This document shows positions 55,702-64,000 of a stretch of 64,000 bases of DNA, in pieces. Location: NCBI RefSeq assembly GCF_021556485.1, contig NZ_JAKGBW010000002.1:186001-250000 (forward strand), written 5' to 3'. Origin of the DNA: Oceanobacillus alkalisoli (GTDB lineage Bacteria > Bacillota > Bacilli > Bacillales > Amphibacillaceae). Position 1 is the stretch's first letter. Each line of letters begins with the position of its first letter. The notes below the pieces were generated by a model, which worked only from the letters and a program-made list of their open reading frames with translations, was not told the origin of the DNA and did no database searches. Position numbers and translations under genes: made by a program.

Positions 55702-56142
55702 ATGTCTGGAATTCAAATTGACATAAAGAAAACTGGATTTCCCGTGAAAGTAGGAGAAATCGAACTGTGGTTTGATGATTCTATGGAAAATCTAGCTAAC
55801 TTTTTGGATGCTGAAAAGAAATTACAAGAAAATGACTTGAAGATAGCTGAAAAAATGAAGAAATACAACGATATTGATGAGGAATCCATGGACTCAGCGA
55901 CAGCGAATAAGATTGTTGAGTTGAAAAAAGAAAGTATTTCCGCATTTTATGAAGAGGCTTTTGGTGAGGGAAGCTTTAACAAGATTTATGAAAAGTACCC
56001 GGATGTAATAGAACTTGAAAATATCGTTGTTCCAATTGGAAAAGCAATAATGGACACAGTTCTAGAAAGAGAAAACAAACGGATGAAGAGAGCCGAATCT
56101 GAACTAAGTGAGATTGATAAAAAAAGAGCAAAGAAAAAGTAG
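55702..56142 (+). CDS. Tail assembly chaperone (gpG-like)
   Basis: 146 residues, acidic helical protein located before the Gp15 protein and tape-measure gene. The C-terminus is Lys-rich. No frameshift fusion with the next gene: a TAG in that frame stands directly before its ATG. Confidence 0.75.
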   Translation: MSGIQIDIKKTGFPVKVGEIELWFDDSMENLANFLDAEKKLQENDLKIAEKMKKYNDIDEESMDSATANKIVELKKESISAFYEEAFGEGSFNKIYEKYPDVIELENIVVPIGKAIMDTVLERENKRMKRAESELSEIDKKRAKKK

Positions 56143-56150
56143 GTGATTAG

Positions 56151-56711
56151 ATGCGCTTAAACGACCCTCTGATCACCTCTTTTGAATATGAAGGCACAGA
56201 ATACGAAATCAATCTTGCGTTTGATAACGTGCTTGATGTTTTCGATGTAATCAAAATACCTTATTTGCACCCATTTGAAAAGGCTAAAAAGTGCCTTGAA
56301 TATTTGTTGGTTGATGAAACATTAGAGACGGAAACAATTATAGAACTTTGGAATTTTATTTTTGAAACCTTTATTGAATTTGAAGAAAAGAAACCTATTC
56401 AATATGACTTGAAAGGGAATCCAATGCCGACGGAAGAAGACGAGGACGAAGAAGAGTATTCCGACATCGAACAAGATGCCGAATATATTTATGCTTCATT
56501 CCGGCAAGCATATGGAATTAATCTTTTTCAAGAACAAGGAAAAATGCAATGGAGTGAATTCAAGGCTTTGCTTCACGGGCTTCCTAACAATACAGTTTTT
56601 AGACAAATTATGCAGATTAGAGCATGGGAGCCATCAAAACACGATACTCCGGAAACAAAAAAAGAAATGGAAAAACTGAAAAGAATTCATGCGCTGAAGG
56701 AGGTGGAGTAG
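56151..56711 (+). CDS. Gp15-like tail assembly protein
   Basis: 186 residues resembling A118 Gp15: acidic central stretch (TEEDEDEEEYSDIEQD) and QEQGKMQWSEFKALLHGLP. Takes the position of the second tail chaperone. Confidence 0.85.
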   Translation: MRLNDPLITSFEYEGTEYEINLAFDNVLDVFDVIKIPYLHPFEKAKKCLEYLLVDETLETETIIELWNFIFETFIEFEEKKPIQYDLKGNPMPTEEDEDEEEYSDIEQDAEYIYASFRQAYGINLFQEQGKMQWSEFKALLHGLPNNTVFRQIMQIRAWEPSKHDTPETKKEMEKLKRIHALKEVE

Positions 56712-56712
56712 A

Positions 56713-59700
56713 TTGGCAGATGGTTCTATTAAAATTGCAATCGAAGTTGATGGTAAGCAGATTAATATAGCAGCTGATAGCCTGAAAGATTTGGAGAGCA
56801 CCGGAAGGGCCACTGGGGATGGCGTAAAAGATACGGAAGATGCTGTTAAAGGAGTCGGTAACGAATCCGGTAAAGCGAGTGGCAACATTAAAAAGCTTGC
56901 CGGAGCACTTGGGTTAGTAGCGATTGCTTCAGCAGCCTTTAAAGTATTAAAAGATTCGATGGATGCGGCTATTTCTCGTTTTGATACCTTGAATACATTT
57001 CCGAAAGTATTACAAGAATTAGGTGTATCAGCTGAGGACTCCGAACGAGCCATGAGCAACTTATCTGATGGTATCGACGGTCTACCCACCAAGCTAGATG
57101 AAATTGCATCTAATGCACAGCGTATGTACTCCACATTCGACGATATGGACAAGGCAACAGATTCTGCCATCGCACTAAACAACGCTTTACTAGGGTCCGG
57201 GTCTAGCGCAGCAGATGCACAACGAGGTACGGAGCAGTACATCAAATATCTACAAACCGGAAAAATGGAAATGGATACCTGGACTACACTCCAAGAGACA
57301 ATGGATGTTGGTTTAATCAAGATAGCTGAATCATTTGGGTACACCGGCCGAACGGCAAAAACAGAACTGTACGCTGCACTGAAAGACGGAGCAATCACCA
57401 TGGATGAGTTTAACGATAGACTTATTGAAGTTGGAACCGGAACAGGAATTATGGCCAAGCTTGCAAAAGAAAACAGTCTGGGTGTAGGGACTTCCATGCA
57501 GAACCTTAAAACGGCTGTATCCAGAAACTTAGCGAATGTGGTTGAATCTTTTGACCGATTATCAAAAGAAGTTACTGGAAATTCAATTGCCGAAAACATA
57601 GACGGCATGAAGAATGTTGTTAATGCCGCTTTTTCTGTTATTGTCAGCACCATCGATAGCGCAACCCCAGTTGTGGTATTTTTTGCTGATGGAGTGAAAG
57701 CAACAATTCCAGTTGTAAAAGCATTGACACCTGCAATCATTGGTTTAATGACAGCCTATGCAGCTTATCAAGTTATTACAAAAGCGGGCGCTGCTATTGA
57801 AGCATCTAACAAAATCCTTGCCATTGCAAAAACTTCACAAAAAACTTTAACTCTGGCGACTAGGGCTCAATTGACGGCACAAGCGGCATCAACGACAGCA
57901 AAAGCTGCTGACACAGCTGCGACTGCTGCGCAAACTGGGGCAATCGGCTTGCAGACCATAGCAGTCGGAGTCTTGACTGGAAGAATGAAACTATCTACTG
58001 CTGCAATGATAGCCAAGACTGCTGCAACTACTGCATTAAGAACAGCATTAACTGTACTGACAGGACCCGTTGGATGGGTGACTGCTGGTATTGGTGCGTT
58101 GGTAACCGGAGCTGTTGCAGTCGTAAAGTGGTTCAATCAAACAACTGCAGAAGCGGAAAGGCTAAACGCTGAAACGGAGGATTTGGCTAGTACAACAGAC
58201 GAACTTGCGGATAGTGTAAATAATTCTTCGAAGGCTTATGAAGATAATGTTAGTGACATCACGTCAACAGCTGCCGCCAATGATGATCTTATCAGGAAAA
58301 TTAAAGAACTATCTGAGGTGGAAGAGAAATCAGCAGCTGATAAAGCCTTATTACAAACCTACATTGATTCCTTGAATGGTTCCGTACAAGGTTTGGGTCT
58401 AGCTTATGATGAACAGGCAAATGCAATGAATGTGTCGAATGAAGAGTTGCAGGCTAGAGTTGACTTGATGAAGGCGGAGGAAAGTGGAATTGCTGCACAG
58501 GAAAGATTAGCAGAGATTCAGGCAGAGCAAATTGATACGCAGCTACAAATGAATGAAGTGAATGCCCTGCGTGAAGAATGGAATCAAAAACTCGAAGATG
58601 GCACAGTTAAATCAAAAGAGCATAAAGAAGCCGTAGCTGACTTAGACGAGCAAGAGAATCTATTGAAAGCGACATTAGTGGAACTCGGGGAACAATACGG
58701 ATTAACGGAGGAGCAAGTAACCACAGCAGCCGAGAACGCAGCCACAGCCATTGAAGAAGGTAACCTAAGGCAAGTCACTTCGTATGAGGATTTATCGGAC
58801 GTACAAAAAGAAGTCTTTGACAACATGAAAGCTAGTTATGACGAATTAGTAGAAAATGCAACGAATGCATTTGAAAAAATGAACGATGAATCAAAGGTGT
58901 CTTCCGATGAAATGATTGCTAACCTCAAGCACAATCAGCAAATGACAGAAGAATGGGGAGAAAACATTGCTGAATTGTACGAATATGCATCTAAAAACGG
59001 TCACGAAGGTTTCTTACACTGGTTAGAACAATTAGGTCCTGATTCAGCAGCTGAGATAGAGGTAATTAACGGAATGTCCGATACAAAATTAGCTGAGTTT
59101 GCTGAGTTGATGGACAGCGGTGCTTCAGTAGCTGGAGATAGTTTTAAAACATCCTTAGGCGATGAGTTCGACGATGCTGTTGATGTAATGGTTGATTTCA
59201 TTGATGAAGGATCAACTTCTATGAGAGAGCAGATTAAAATTGCCGGATTTGATGAAATCGGGAGTATGGTTCCCGAAGGACTTGTGGAAGGAATTGAATC
59301 TGGTACACCTGATGCGGAAAACGCGGGCAAGGAAATGGCTGAAAAGACGACGCAAGCAACAAAAGATGCCTTTGAAACACGAAGTCCATCCAAGGTTTAT
59401 GAGGGGATTGGTGGCGACCTAACAGATGGATTGGCTAACGGTGTCCAAAGAGGTACAGCGCGCGTGTTAATTGCTGTTAGGATGATGTTTAACAGAGTAA
59501 GAACTGATTCGTTACGGCAGTTTAATACGATTAATAGCGATTATCAACGACAAACCAGCAGATTGAGAACCACAATGCATTCGCAGTATCGCTCTATTGG
59601 TCTACATGCAATGTCTGGTTTAAGGATTGGATTAAACGCTGGTAGTGGCCGGGTGATGGCTACGGCTAGGAGTATTGCAAATAATGTGGCTAGAACGATG

Positions 59701-60087
59701 CAGAGTGCCTTGAGAATACATTCTCCATCAAAAGTAATGGAAGAAGATGTCGGTTTGGAAACTACAGCAGGAATTGTTGTTGGTCTCCAAAAAGGCGCCC
59801 GATCAGTATATGCGGAACTTAATAAGCTCTCTAGTGGAATTATGCGAATGGGTACGCCTGAAATGGCATTAGGAATGCCCAGCATGGCTTATACAGGAAG
59901 TGCAGGACAGACTATAAACAACATTTATAGAACCACAACAAACGTCAATGGACAATCTAACCAATCGGTCAAGGTTGAAACCGGAGACGTTATTTTAGAT
60001 GGTCGAAAAGTAGGCAAAGTTATTTGGCGACCTGTCAAAGAAAATATAGATCAAGATGATAAGAACAGGAAAGCATTTGGGGGGTGA
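56713..60087 (+). CDS. Tape measure protein
   Basis: 1124 residues. TTG start after GGAGGTGGAGTAG. N-terminal tape-measure motif (ISRFDTLNTFPKVLQ; GKMEMDTWTTLQETM), hydrophobic segments at ~330-360 and ~435-470, long coiled-coil, and C-terminal PSKVYEGIGGDL and HSPSKVMEEDVG repeats. Sets tail length: at the known ~0.15 nm per residue the tail would be ~170 nm (inference). Confidence 0.95.
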   Translation: MADGSIKIAIEVDGKQINIAADSLKDLESTGRATGDGVKDTEDAVKGVGNESGKASGNIKKLAGALGLVAIASAAFKVLKDSMDAAISRFDTLNTFPKVLQELGVSAEDSERAMSNLSDGIDGLPTKLDEIASNAQRMYSTFDDMDKATDSAIALNNALLGSGSSAADAQRGTEQYIKYLQTGKMEMDTWTTLQETMDVGLIKIAESFGYTGRTAKTELYAALKDGAITMDEFNDRLIEVGTGTGIMAKLAKENSLGVGTSMQNLKTAVSRNLANVVESFDRLSKEVTGNSIAENIDGMKNVVNAAFSVIVSTIDSATPVVVFFADGVKATIPVVKALTPAIIGLMTAYAAYQVITKAGAAIEASNKILAIAKTSQKTLTLATRAQLTAQAASTTAKAADTAATAAQTGAIGLQTIAVGVLTGRMKLSTAAMIAKTAATTALRTALTVLTGPVGWVTAGIGALVTGAVAVVKWFNQTTAEAERLNAETEDLASTTDELADSVNNSSKAYEDNVSDITSTAAANDDLIRKIKELSEVEEKSAADKALLQTYIDSLNGSVQGLGLAYDEQANAMNVSNEELQARVDLMKAEESGIAAQERLAEIQAEQIDTQLQMNEVNALREEWNQKLEDGTVKSKEHKEAVADLDEQENLLKATLVELGEQYGLTEEQVTTAAENAATAIEEGNLRQVTSYEDLSDVQKEVFDNMKASYDELVENATNAFEKMNDESKVSSDEMIANLKHNQQMTEEWGENIAELYEYASKNGHEGFLHWLEQLGPDSAAEIEVINGMSDTKLAEFAELMDSGASVAGDSFKTSLGDEFDDAVDVMVDFIDEGSTSMREQIKIAGFDEIGSMVPEGLVEGIESGTPDAENAGKEMAEKTTQATKDAFETRSPSKVYEGIGGDLTDGLANGVQRGTARVLIAVRMMFNRVRTDSLRQFNTINSDYQRQTSRLRTTMHSQYRSIGLHAMSGLRIGLNAGSGRVMATARSIANNVARTMQSALRIHSPSKVMEEDVGLETTAGIVVGLQKGARSVYAELNKLSSGIMRMGTPEMALGMPSMAYTGSAGQTINNIYRTTTNVNGQSNQSVKVETGDVILDGRKVGKVIWRPVKENIDQDDKNRKAFGG

Positions 60088-60091
60088 TAAT

Positions 60092-61570
60092 TTGTTTTTT
60101 AACGGTATTGATTTGAGTCCTTATTTCCGAATTAAAGACATTCGAGGGCGGGGGCTTATACAACGGTATGTTAATGGAATTCCAGTTGCTGGTATGGAGG
60201 GAGAGCATTTTGGATCTATTAATACCCCCCAGAAATACCTTGAAATCGATGTACGAATAACTGGTGAAGATTTGAGAAAGACCATCGACGAATTGAACAG
60301 CATTCTTGCAACCAATGCTCCTGTTCCAATAATTTTCCCAGACGAACCGGAGATGACATATTGGGGGATTGTCGAAACATCAAGTGAAAGTGGAGAAAAA
60401 TTTCATTTAAAGTGGCATGACACAACAATAATTATAAGACGTTCAGACCCATTTAAATACGGTCCCGAACGCACCCGTAATCCAATTTCAGATACAACCA
60501 CCATCAGTAACAGAGGAACTGCCGAAGCCGATCCAATAATTGAAGTAGAAGCAAAAGAATCTATTACCTATGCAATGGTACAAAATCAGAATGATTTAAT
60601 CCAATTAGGCGAGGAAACCTACCCGAAATATACGATGGTTGGCCGTCCGTATGATGTCGAAGAAAAACCATTTGAGAAATATCAGAGGGTGTACTACTCC
60701 AATGCTAGTGATCTAGTGGGATGGACGACTGCATCTAATTCGGATATCGACGGCGGTATCGTTACAGGTAATATCGTAACAAGAGGCGGAAGATTTGTTG
60801 CTGACTCTTATGGTGAAGGTAGTAACTGGCATGGACCCGCCATTAAAACAAGCATTGAGCGTCCAATTCGGGATTTCCGACTATCTGCATTTGTAGGATT
60901 TTTAAACGAATCAGAAGCTAATATGGTCGGTCGATTGGAAATATATTTGCTAGACATCAATGGTAATGCTATAGCTAAAATGGCGCTGAAAGATACGTCT
61001 GCAGCGAGAGCAGCTGTCTTTGCAGAAATGCGGGCAGGCGACCGGAATAACAACGATATGATCATATCCGGCTTTCCAACTCGGGAAACGGGATGGAATA
61101 ACTTTAGCGGACAGTTACGAATATCCCGGGAATGGGATGACCGGATGGAAGAAAACGTTTGGAGCGCTTATGTGGCATTAGTTGATACGTCCACAGGACG
61201 ACATCACGGGCGCAGAATCGTGTCCGAATGGCGGGATGGTGGAAGATACACGAACAACGTTGCTCAAATCGTCATCCATATGGGCACAGTAGGCACGCAC
61301 AATCCCATACATGCTAATTCAGGAGTATCTAGTGTAATCCTTCAAGAAATCGTACAAGAACCCGAGGGTGTTCCTTATATTGCCCACGCAGGAGATATCA
61401 TCACATTCGATTCTAAGAAAGAAGATGTTTTTATAAATGGAGAGCCACGAAATGATTTATTGGATTTCGGAAGTGATTTCATTCAGCTGGCGAAAGGGGA
61501 AAATCTGTTAGTCTTTCACCCTAGTAGTTTCAGGAGTAGAAGTGTTAAATATCGGGAGAAATTTAGATAA
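60092..61570 (+). CDS. Distal tail (Dit-like) protein with long C-terminal extension
   Basis: 492 residues. TTG 60092 after GGGGGGTGAT gives FFNGIDLSPYFRI, the siphovirus ORF46/Dit N-terminus. Typical Dit proteins are ~250-300 residues; here an additional ~220-residue domain (~210-420) is inserted, β-rich and Trp-containing, possibly a carbohydrate-binding module (inference). Confidence 0.85.
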   Translation: MFFNGIDLSPYFRIKDIRGRGLIQRYVNGIPVAGMEGEHFGSINTPQKYLEIDVRITGEDLRKTIDELNSILATNAPVPIIFPDEPEMTYWGIVETSSESGEKFHLKWHDTTIIIRRSDPFKYGPERTRNPISDTTTISNRGTAEADPIIEVEAKESITYAMVQNQNDLIQLGEETYPKYTMVGRPYDVEEKPFEKYQRVYYSNASDLVGWTTASNSDIDGGIVTGNIVTRGGRFVADSYGEGSNWHGPAIKTSIERPIRDFRLSAFVGFLNESEANMVGRLEIYLLDINGNAIAKMALKDTSAARAAVFAEMRAGDRNNNDMIISGFPTRETGWNNFSGQLRISREWDDRMEENVWSAYVALVDTSTGRHHGRRIVSEWRDGGRYTNNVAQIVIHMGTVGTHNPIHANSGVSSVILQEIVQEPEGVPYIAHAGDIITFDSKKEDVFINGEPRNDLLDFGSDFIQLAKGENLLVFHPSSFRSRSVKYREKFR

Positions 61571-61586
61571 AGAGGAGGAATTGGAA

Positions 61587-61721
61587 ATGAGTGAAATTAA
61601 AATGACCGAAAATAAATATATTGCATCAGTCGGAAAGTCAAAATTAATTATAGGTAAAAGGTGCATTAACATCAAAGGAGACAAAGTGGTGTTCGAAGGT
61701 GTGATAACACCCTTGAACTGA
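61587..61721 (+). CDS. 44-residue prophage peptide
   Basis: AGAGGAGGAA site 7 nt before the ATG. β-rich (SKLIIGKRCINIKGDKVVF). Convergent with the minus-strand gene that follows. Confidence 0.55.
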   Translation: MSEIKMTENKYIASVGKSKLIIGKRCINIKGDKVVFEGVITPLN

Positions 61722-61723
61722 AT

Positions 61724-61960
61724 CTACTTCACATCAACAAAATCATGATTAGGATTATTAAAATCCGGTGTTAAAGTGCCGTCTGGTTTTTGAATCCAAT
61801 GATAATTTGCTTTTACTGTAACCGTACCTTTATCAATCTCATTAATCATGATAAAACCATTGGAGTATTCTGCTCTTGATTTGATGTAATCAGAGCGTTG
61901 TTCGATTACATCGAATTCAGGAAGTTCTTTTACACCTGGGTCTATATTCGTTTTTTTCAA
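61724..61960 (-). CDS. Minus-strand small protein inside the tail module
   Basis: 78 residues on the strand opposite to all late genes. TTG 61960 has an excellent AGGAGGAGGTG site 6 nt upstream, so the gene looks real. DVIEQRSDYIKSRAEYSNGF and VTVKANYHWIQKP; no known family. Probably expressed in the lysogen, or regulatory against late transcription; both are inferences. Confidence 0.65.
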   Translation of the reverse strand: MKKTNIDPGVKELPEFDVIEQRSDYIKSRAEYSNGFIMINEIDKGTVTVKANYHWIQKPDGTLTPDFNNPNHDFVDVK

Positions 61961-62030
61961 AGTTATTCACCTCCTCCTATGTACCTATTCGACAGAGGAG
62001 GACAAAAACCTGCAAGAAAGGATAAAACAA

Positions 62031-62201
62031 ATGATAAAAGAATATGAATTCTGGCTTGGTGGAGAATATGAAGATTTAGGCACATTTTCAAGTAAAAAGG
62101 ATGCTGAAAGAGGTATCAGCCCGGATGAAACACTATCTGACTTACTGGATGAATTTAAAGAGAAAAAAGTTAAATTGAAAATAGAAGTATTAGAAGATTA
62201 A
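62031..62201 (+). CDS. 56-residue acidic prophage protein
   Basis: ATG 62031 after AAGGATAAAA. EFWLGGEYEDLGTF and KDAERGISPDETLSDLL. Divergent from the minus-strand gene; a terminator follows. Confidence 0.55.
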   Translation: MIKEYEFWLGGEYEDLGTFSSKKDAERGISPDETLSDLLDEFKEKKVKLKIEVLED

Positions 62202-62205
62202 TCGA

Positions 62206-62227
62206 GCACCTGAAATTAGGTGTTTTT
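62206..62227 (+). terminator. Terminator before the tail-tip gene
   Basis: CACCT/AGGTG stem with 6-nt loop and five T. Short stem, moderate strength. Confidence 0.6.
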
Positions 62228-62251
62228 ATTTTGCTAGAAAGGAGGAAACCC

Positions 62252-64000
62252 ATGTCAAAAATTATCATCACAGACGGACAAACAGACGAAATACTAGAAC
62301 GTATCGGAAAAAAAGACGTAATAGAAAATGATCATGAACAGGATAAACCAACTTACCTAGAAACATTTAGCTTCACGGCATTTGGTAATAAGCGATATGC
62401 CCAATACCTAACTGATAAAAACAGACTTATTATTCCTGATGAGGACGGTAACTGGCAAGAATTTGTCATTAGATTTACAGATAAATATCGAGAAGATGAA
62501 ACGGTATTTATTGAAGTTATCGCTTATGCTTCTTACCAGGAGCTCGTTGGTTCTAAAATCATCCGTGCAGGACGGACAGAAAGCATGGCTGCGGAAGCAC
62601 ATGCAAGGAGTATTTTATCATGAACAGAAGTGCAAGTCGGGGAAGTAGCTCACACTGGGTTACGTACTATTGTCAGAGAAAACCATACTGATCCGTTTTC
62701 TGCATTGAAATCATTAGCGAATACATTTGACTTAGAATTAAAATTCCGTATAGAAATCGAAGGCAACCGCATTACTCGTTATGCTGACCTTGTTAAACGA
62801 ATTGGCGAATGGAACGGTCGTTATGTAGAGTTTGGAAAAGACCTGCAAAGTATCCGCAGGAAAGAAGAAACTGATCCGATTACTGCATTGTTAGTCATCG
62901 GACCCGAACGAGAAGACGGTGAGCGATTAGAAGTATTTGTCGAGGATGAAGATGCTCGGAAACGCTGGGGACGTAGAGGGCAGCATATTGTTGCCGTTTA
63001 CGAACCACAAACGGATAATGAGGACATCACAGAAGAGCGGTTACGTACATTGGGTCGAACTGAACTAGATAAACGGATCAATGCTGTAATAAGTTTTGAA
63101 GCGAGTATCGTAGATCTAGAGCATGTTCCAGGCATGGAAAATAAAAAGATTCGATTCGGTGATACCATCCGCATTAAAGATACGTCATTTAATCCACCAT
63201 TGTTTGTTGACGCTCGTATTTATAAGCAAAACAGGGATATTTTTAATCCGGCATCTAAACGTGTGCAATTAGGAGACTTCACCGAATACACCGTAGAACA
63301 GATTAGAGAAAACTGGGAATCCATCCGTGAAGAACTCGAAAAGAAAATTCGCGATGCAGAAGAACGTGCAAAATGGCGAGCAAGTCACGGCTCTAAAATT
63401 ATTGCAGTTATGTCTATACGATCTCAAAAAGTGGGAGTAGATAGTCAATACACTGAAATCATCGACAATCCCGATTTAGACAGTACGTTACGCGGTCAAT
63501 TAACCGTCGCAAAGGTTAGTTACGATGTATCCTATGATTCCCTTATGACCACCGTTGAAGCAAAGGATAAGCTAGATAATCCGACGGAATCTGATGTGGA
63601 GGAAGTTTACGGTCTATTAGGCTTGTATGAATCGGAGTTAGCGAATATATCCGAATTGCTTGAGAGGGCAATGGAATCAATCTCGAAGAATTATACGGAT
63701 GACCACATACAGGAAGTTAATCGAGAGTTGGATGAAGCTGGTCGGCGTATTGATGATGCTCGAGACGACATCGATCGTGCTCGTGGTGATTTAGATATTG
63801 CTCGGGATGAACTTGACCAGACGAAGATAGACCTGAATGATTCTCGGGAACGGCTGGAAGATGCGGAGGATAATCTGCGTAATGCACGTGAAGATTTAAA
63901 TCAGTTAGAAGGTGACCTTCGGGATGCGGAAAGTGGCTTGCGGGATAAGGTTGATTTTGTTGATTATAATGCGCGCATCGATGAACTTGTCGGAGATATA
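62252..64000 (+). pseudogene. Tail-tip/endopeptidase-type structural protein with in-frame TGA, 3' end outside the window
   Basis: ATG 62252 follows AAAGGAGGAAACCC. 123 codons (ITDGQTDEILERIG… EAHARSILS) then TGA at 62621-62623, after which the same frame stays open to the window end with clear family sequence (VAHTGLRTIVRENHTDPF, GRRGQHIVAVYEPQ, then EEL-rich coiled coil with RIDDARDDIDRARGDL-type repeats). Relatives have Gly before TEW/TEV at the TGA position, so a GGA-to-TGA change is likely. The product would be a truncated fragment unless read through. Confidence 0.8.

Noticed and set aside
56100-56153. Programmed -1 frameshift joining the two tail chaperone genes
   Set aside because: The offset is right and an A-rich stretch is present, but a TAG in the downstream frame stands directly before its ATG, so no fusion can form.
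56634-57740. 368-codon minus-strand ORF opposite the tape-measure gene
   Set aside because: Low-complexity Ser/Ala/Thr composition, no ribosome binding site, fully antisense to a clear tape-measure gene: a codon-bias shadow.
62621-62623. Selenocysteine insertion at TGA
   Set aside because: Phage tail protein with no redox site expected there, relatives have Gly, and no evident SECIS-like hairpin directly after the codon.

Overview
The window is a low-GC Firmicute chromosome segment, most likely from the Bacillaceae (Oceanobacillus/Virgibacillus-like; inferred from gene content and intergenic repeats, not from a database match). Signs are strong AGGAGG ribosome binding sites, frequent TTG/GTG starts, a Crh protein (HPr-like with Gln15 and Ser46), a bacillithiol gene pair (yojF-bshB2), a CtsR operator in front of clpP, a DinR/LexA-type box in front of uvrB, and the Bacillus gene orders hprK-lgt-ppaX-yvoF and yvcD-trxB / rapZ-yvcK-whiA-crh.

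Bases 1-27,834 are core chromosome. In order they hold a small membrane coiled-coil protein, an FMN reductase, HMG-CoA synthase, a HesB-like protein, a membrane haem-type protein, and a molybdenum-enzyme block: a YdeP/FdhF-like oxidoreductase, fdhD, moaD, mobA and moaB, with moaC convergent. Then come uvrB-uvrA, bacillithiol deacetylase, pspC/yvlD, hprK-lgt-ppaX-yvoF, yvcD-trxB, rapZ-yvcK-whiA-crh and clpP. Three copies (one inverted) of a 430-510 bp element with terminal inverted repeats and two nested long hairpins sit between these genes. A second hairpin-repeat type follows crh.

Bases 27,835-64,000 are a prophage integrated at the 3' end of a tRNA-Arg(CCG) gene. Its right end lies outside the window. 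The leftward lysogeny module is a tyrosine integrase, an ImmA-type peptidase, two unknown proteins, a lipoprotein and a cI-like repressor, with two identical 24-bp dyads between genes. A divergent promoter/operator region leads into rightward early genes: Cro-like protein, Rha/ORF6C antirepressor, an excisionase-like protein, YqaI/YqaJ/RecT, a replisome organizer and a DnaC-like loader, as in the skin/PBSX group. A long run of very small, overlapping accessory genes follows, then XtrA and an Xpf-like sigma factor. The late module is PBSX/A118-like siphovirus: terminases, portal, minor capsid, scaffold, major capsid, connectors, tail tube, chaperones, tape measure, Dit-like protein and tail-tip protein.

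Two prophage genes look broken. A DUF1064-type gene has a -1 frameshift, and the tail-tip/endopeptidase gene has an in-frame TGA at 62621 where a Gly codon is expected, so the prophage may be defective. The most unusual signals are the nested-hairpin elements, the moaB/moaC convergent terminator that makes both proteins end in nearly the same peptide, the repeated 19-bp stop/RBS/start junction in three consecutive early genes, a catalytic-domain-less recombinase-like protein, and a minus-strand gene inside the tail module.
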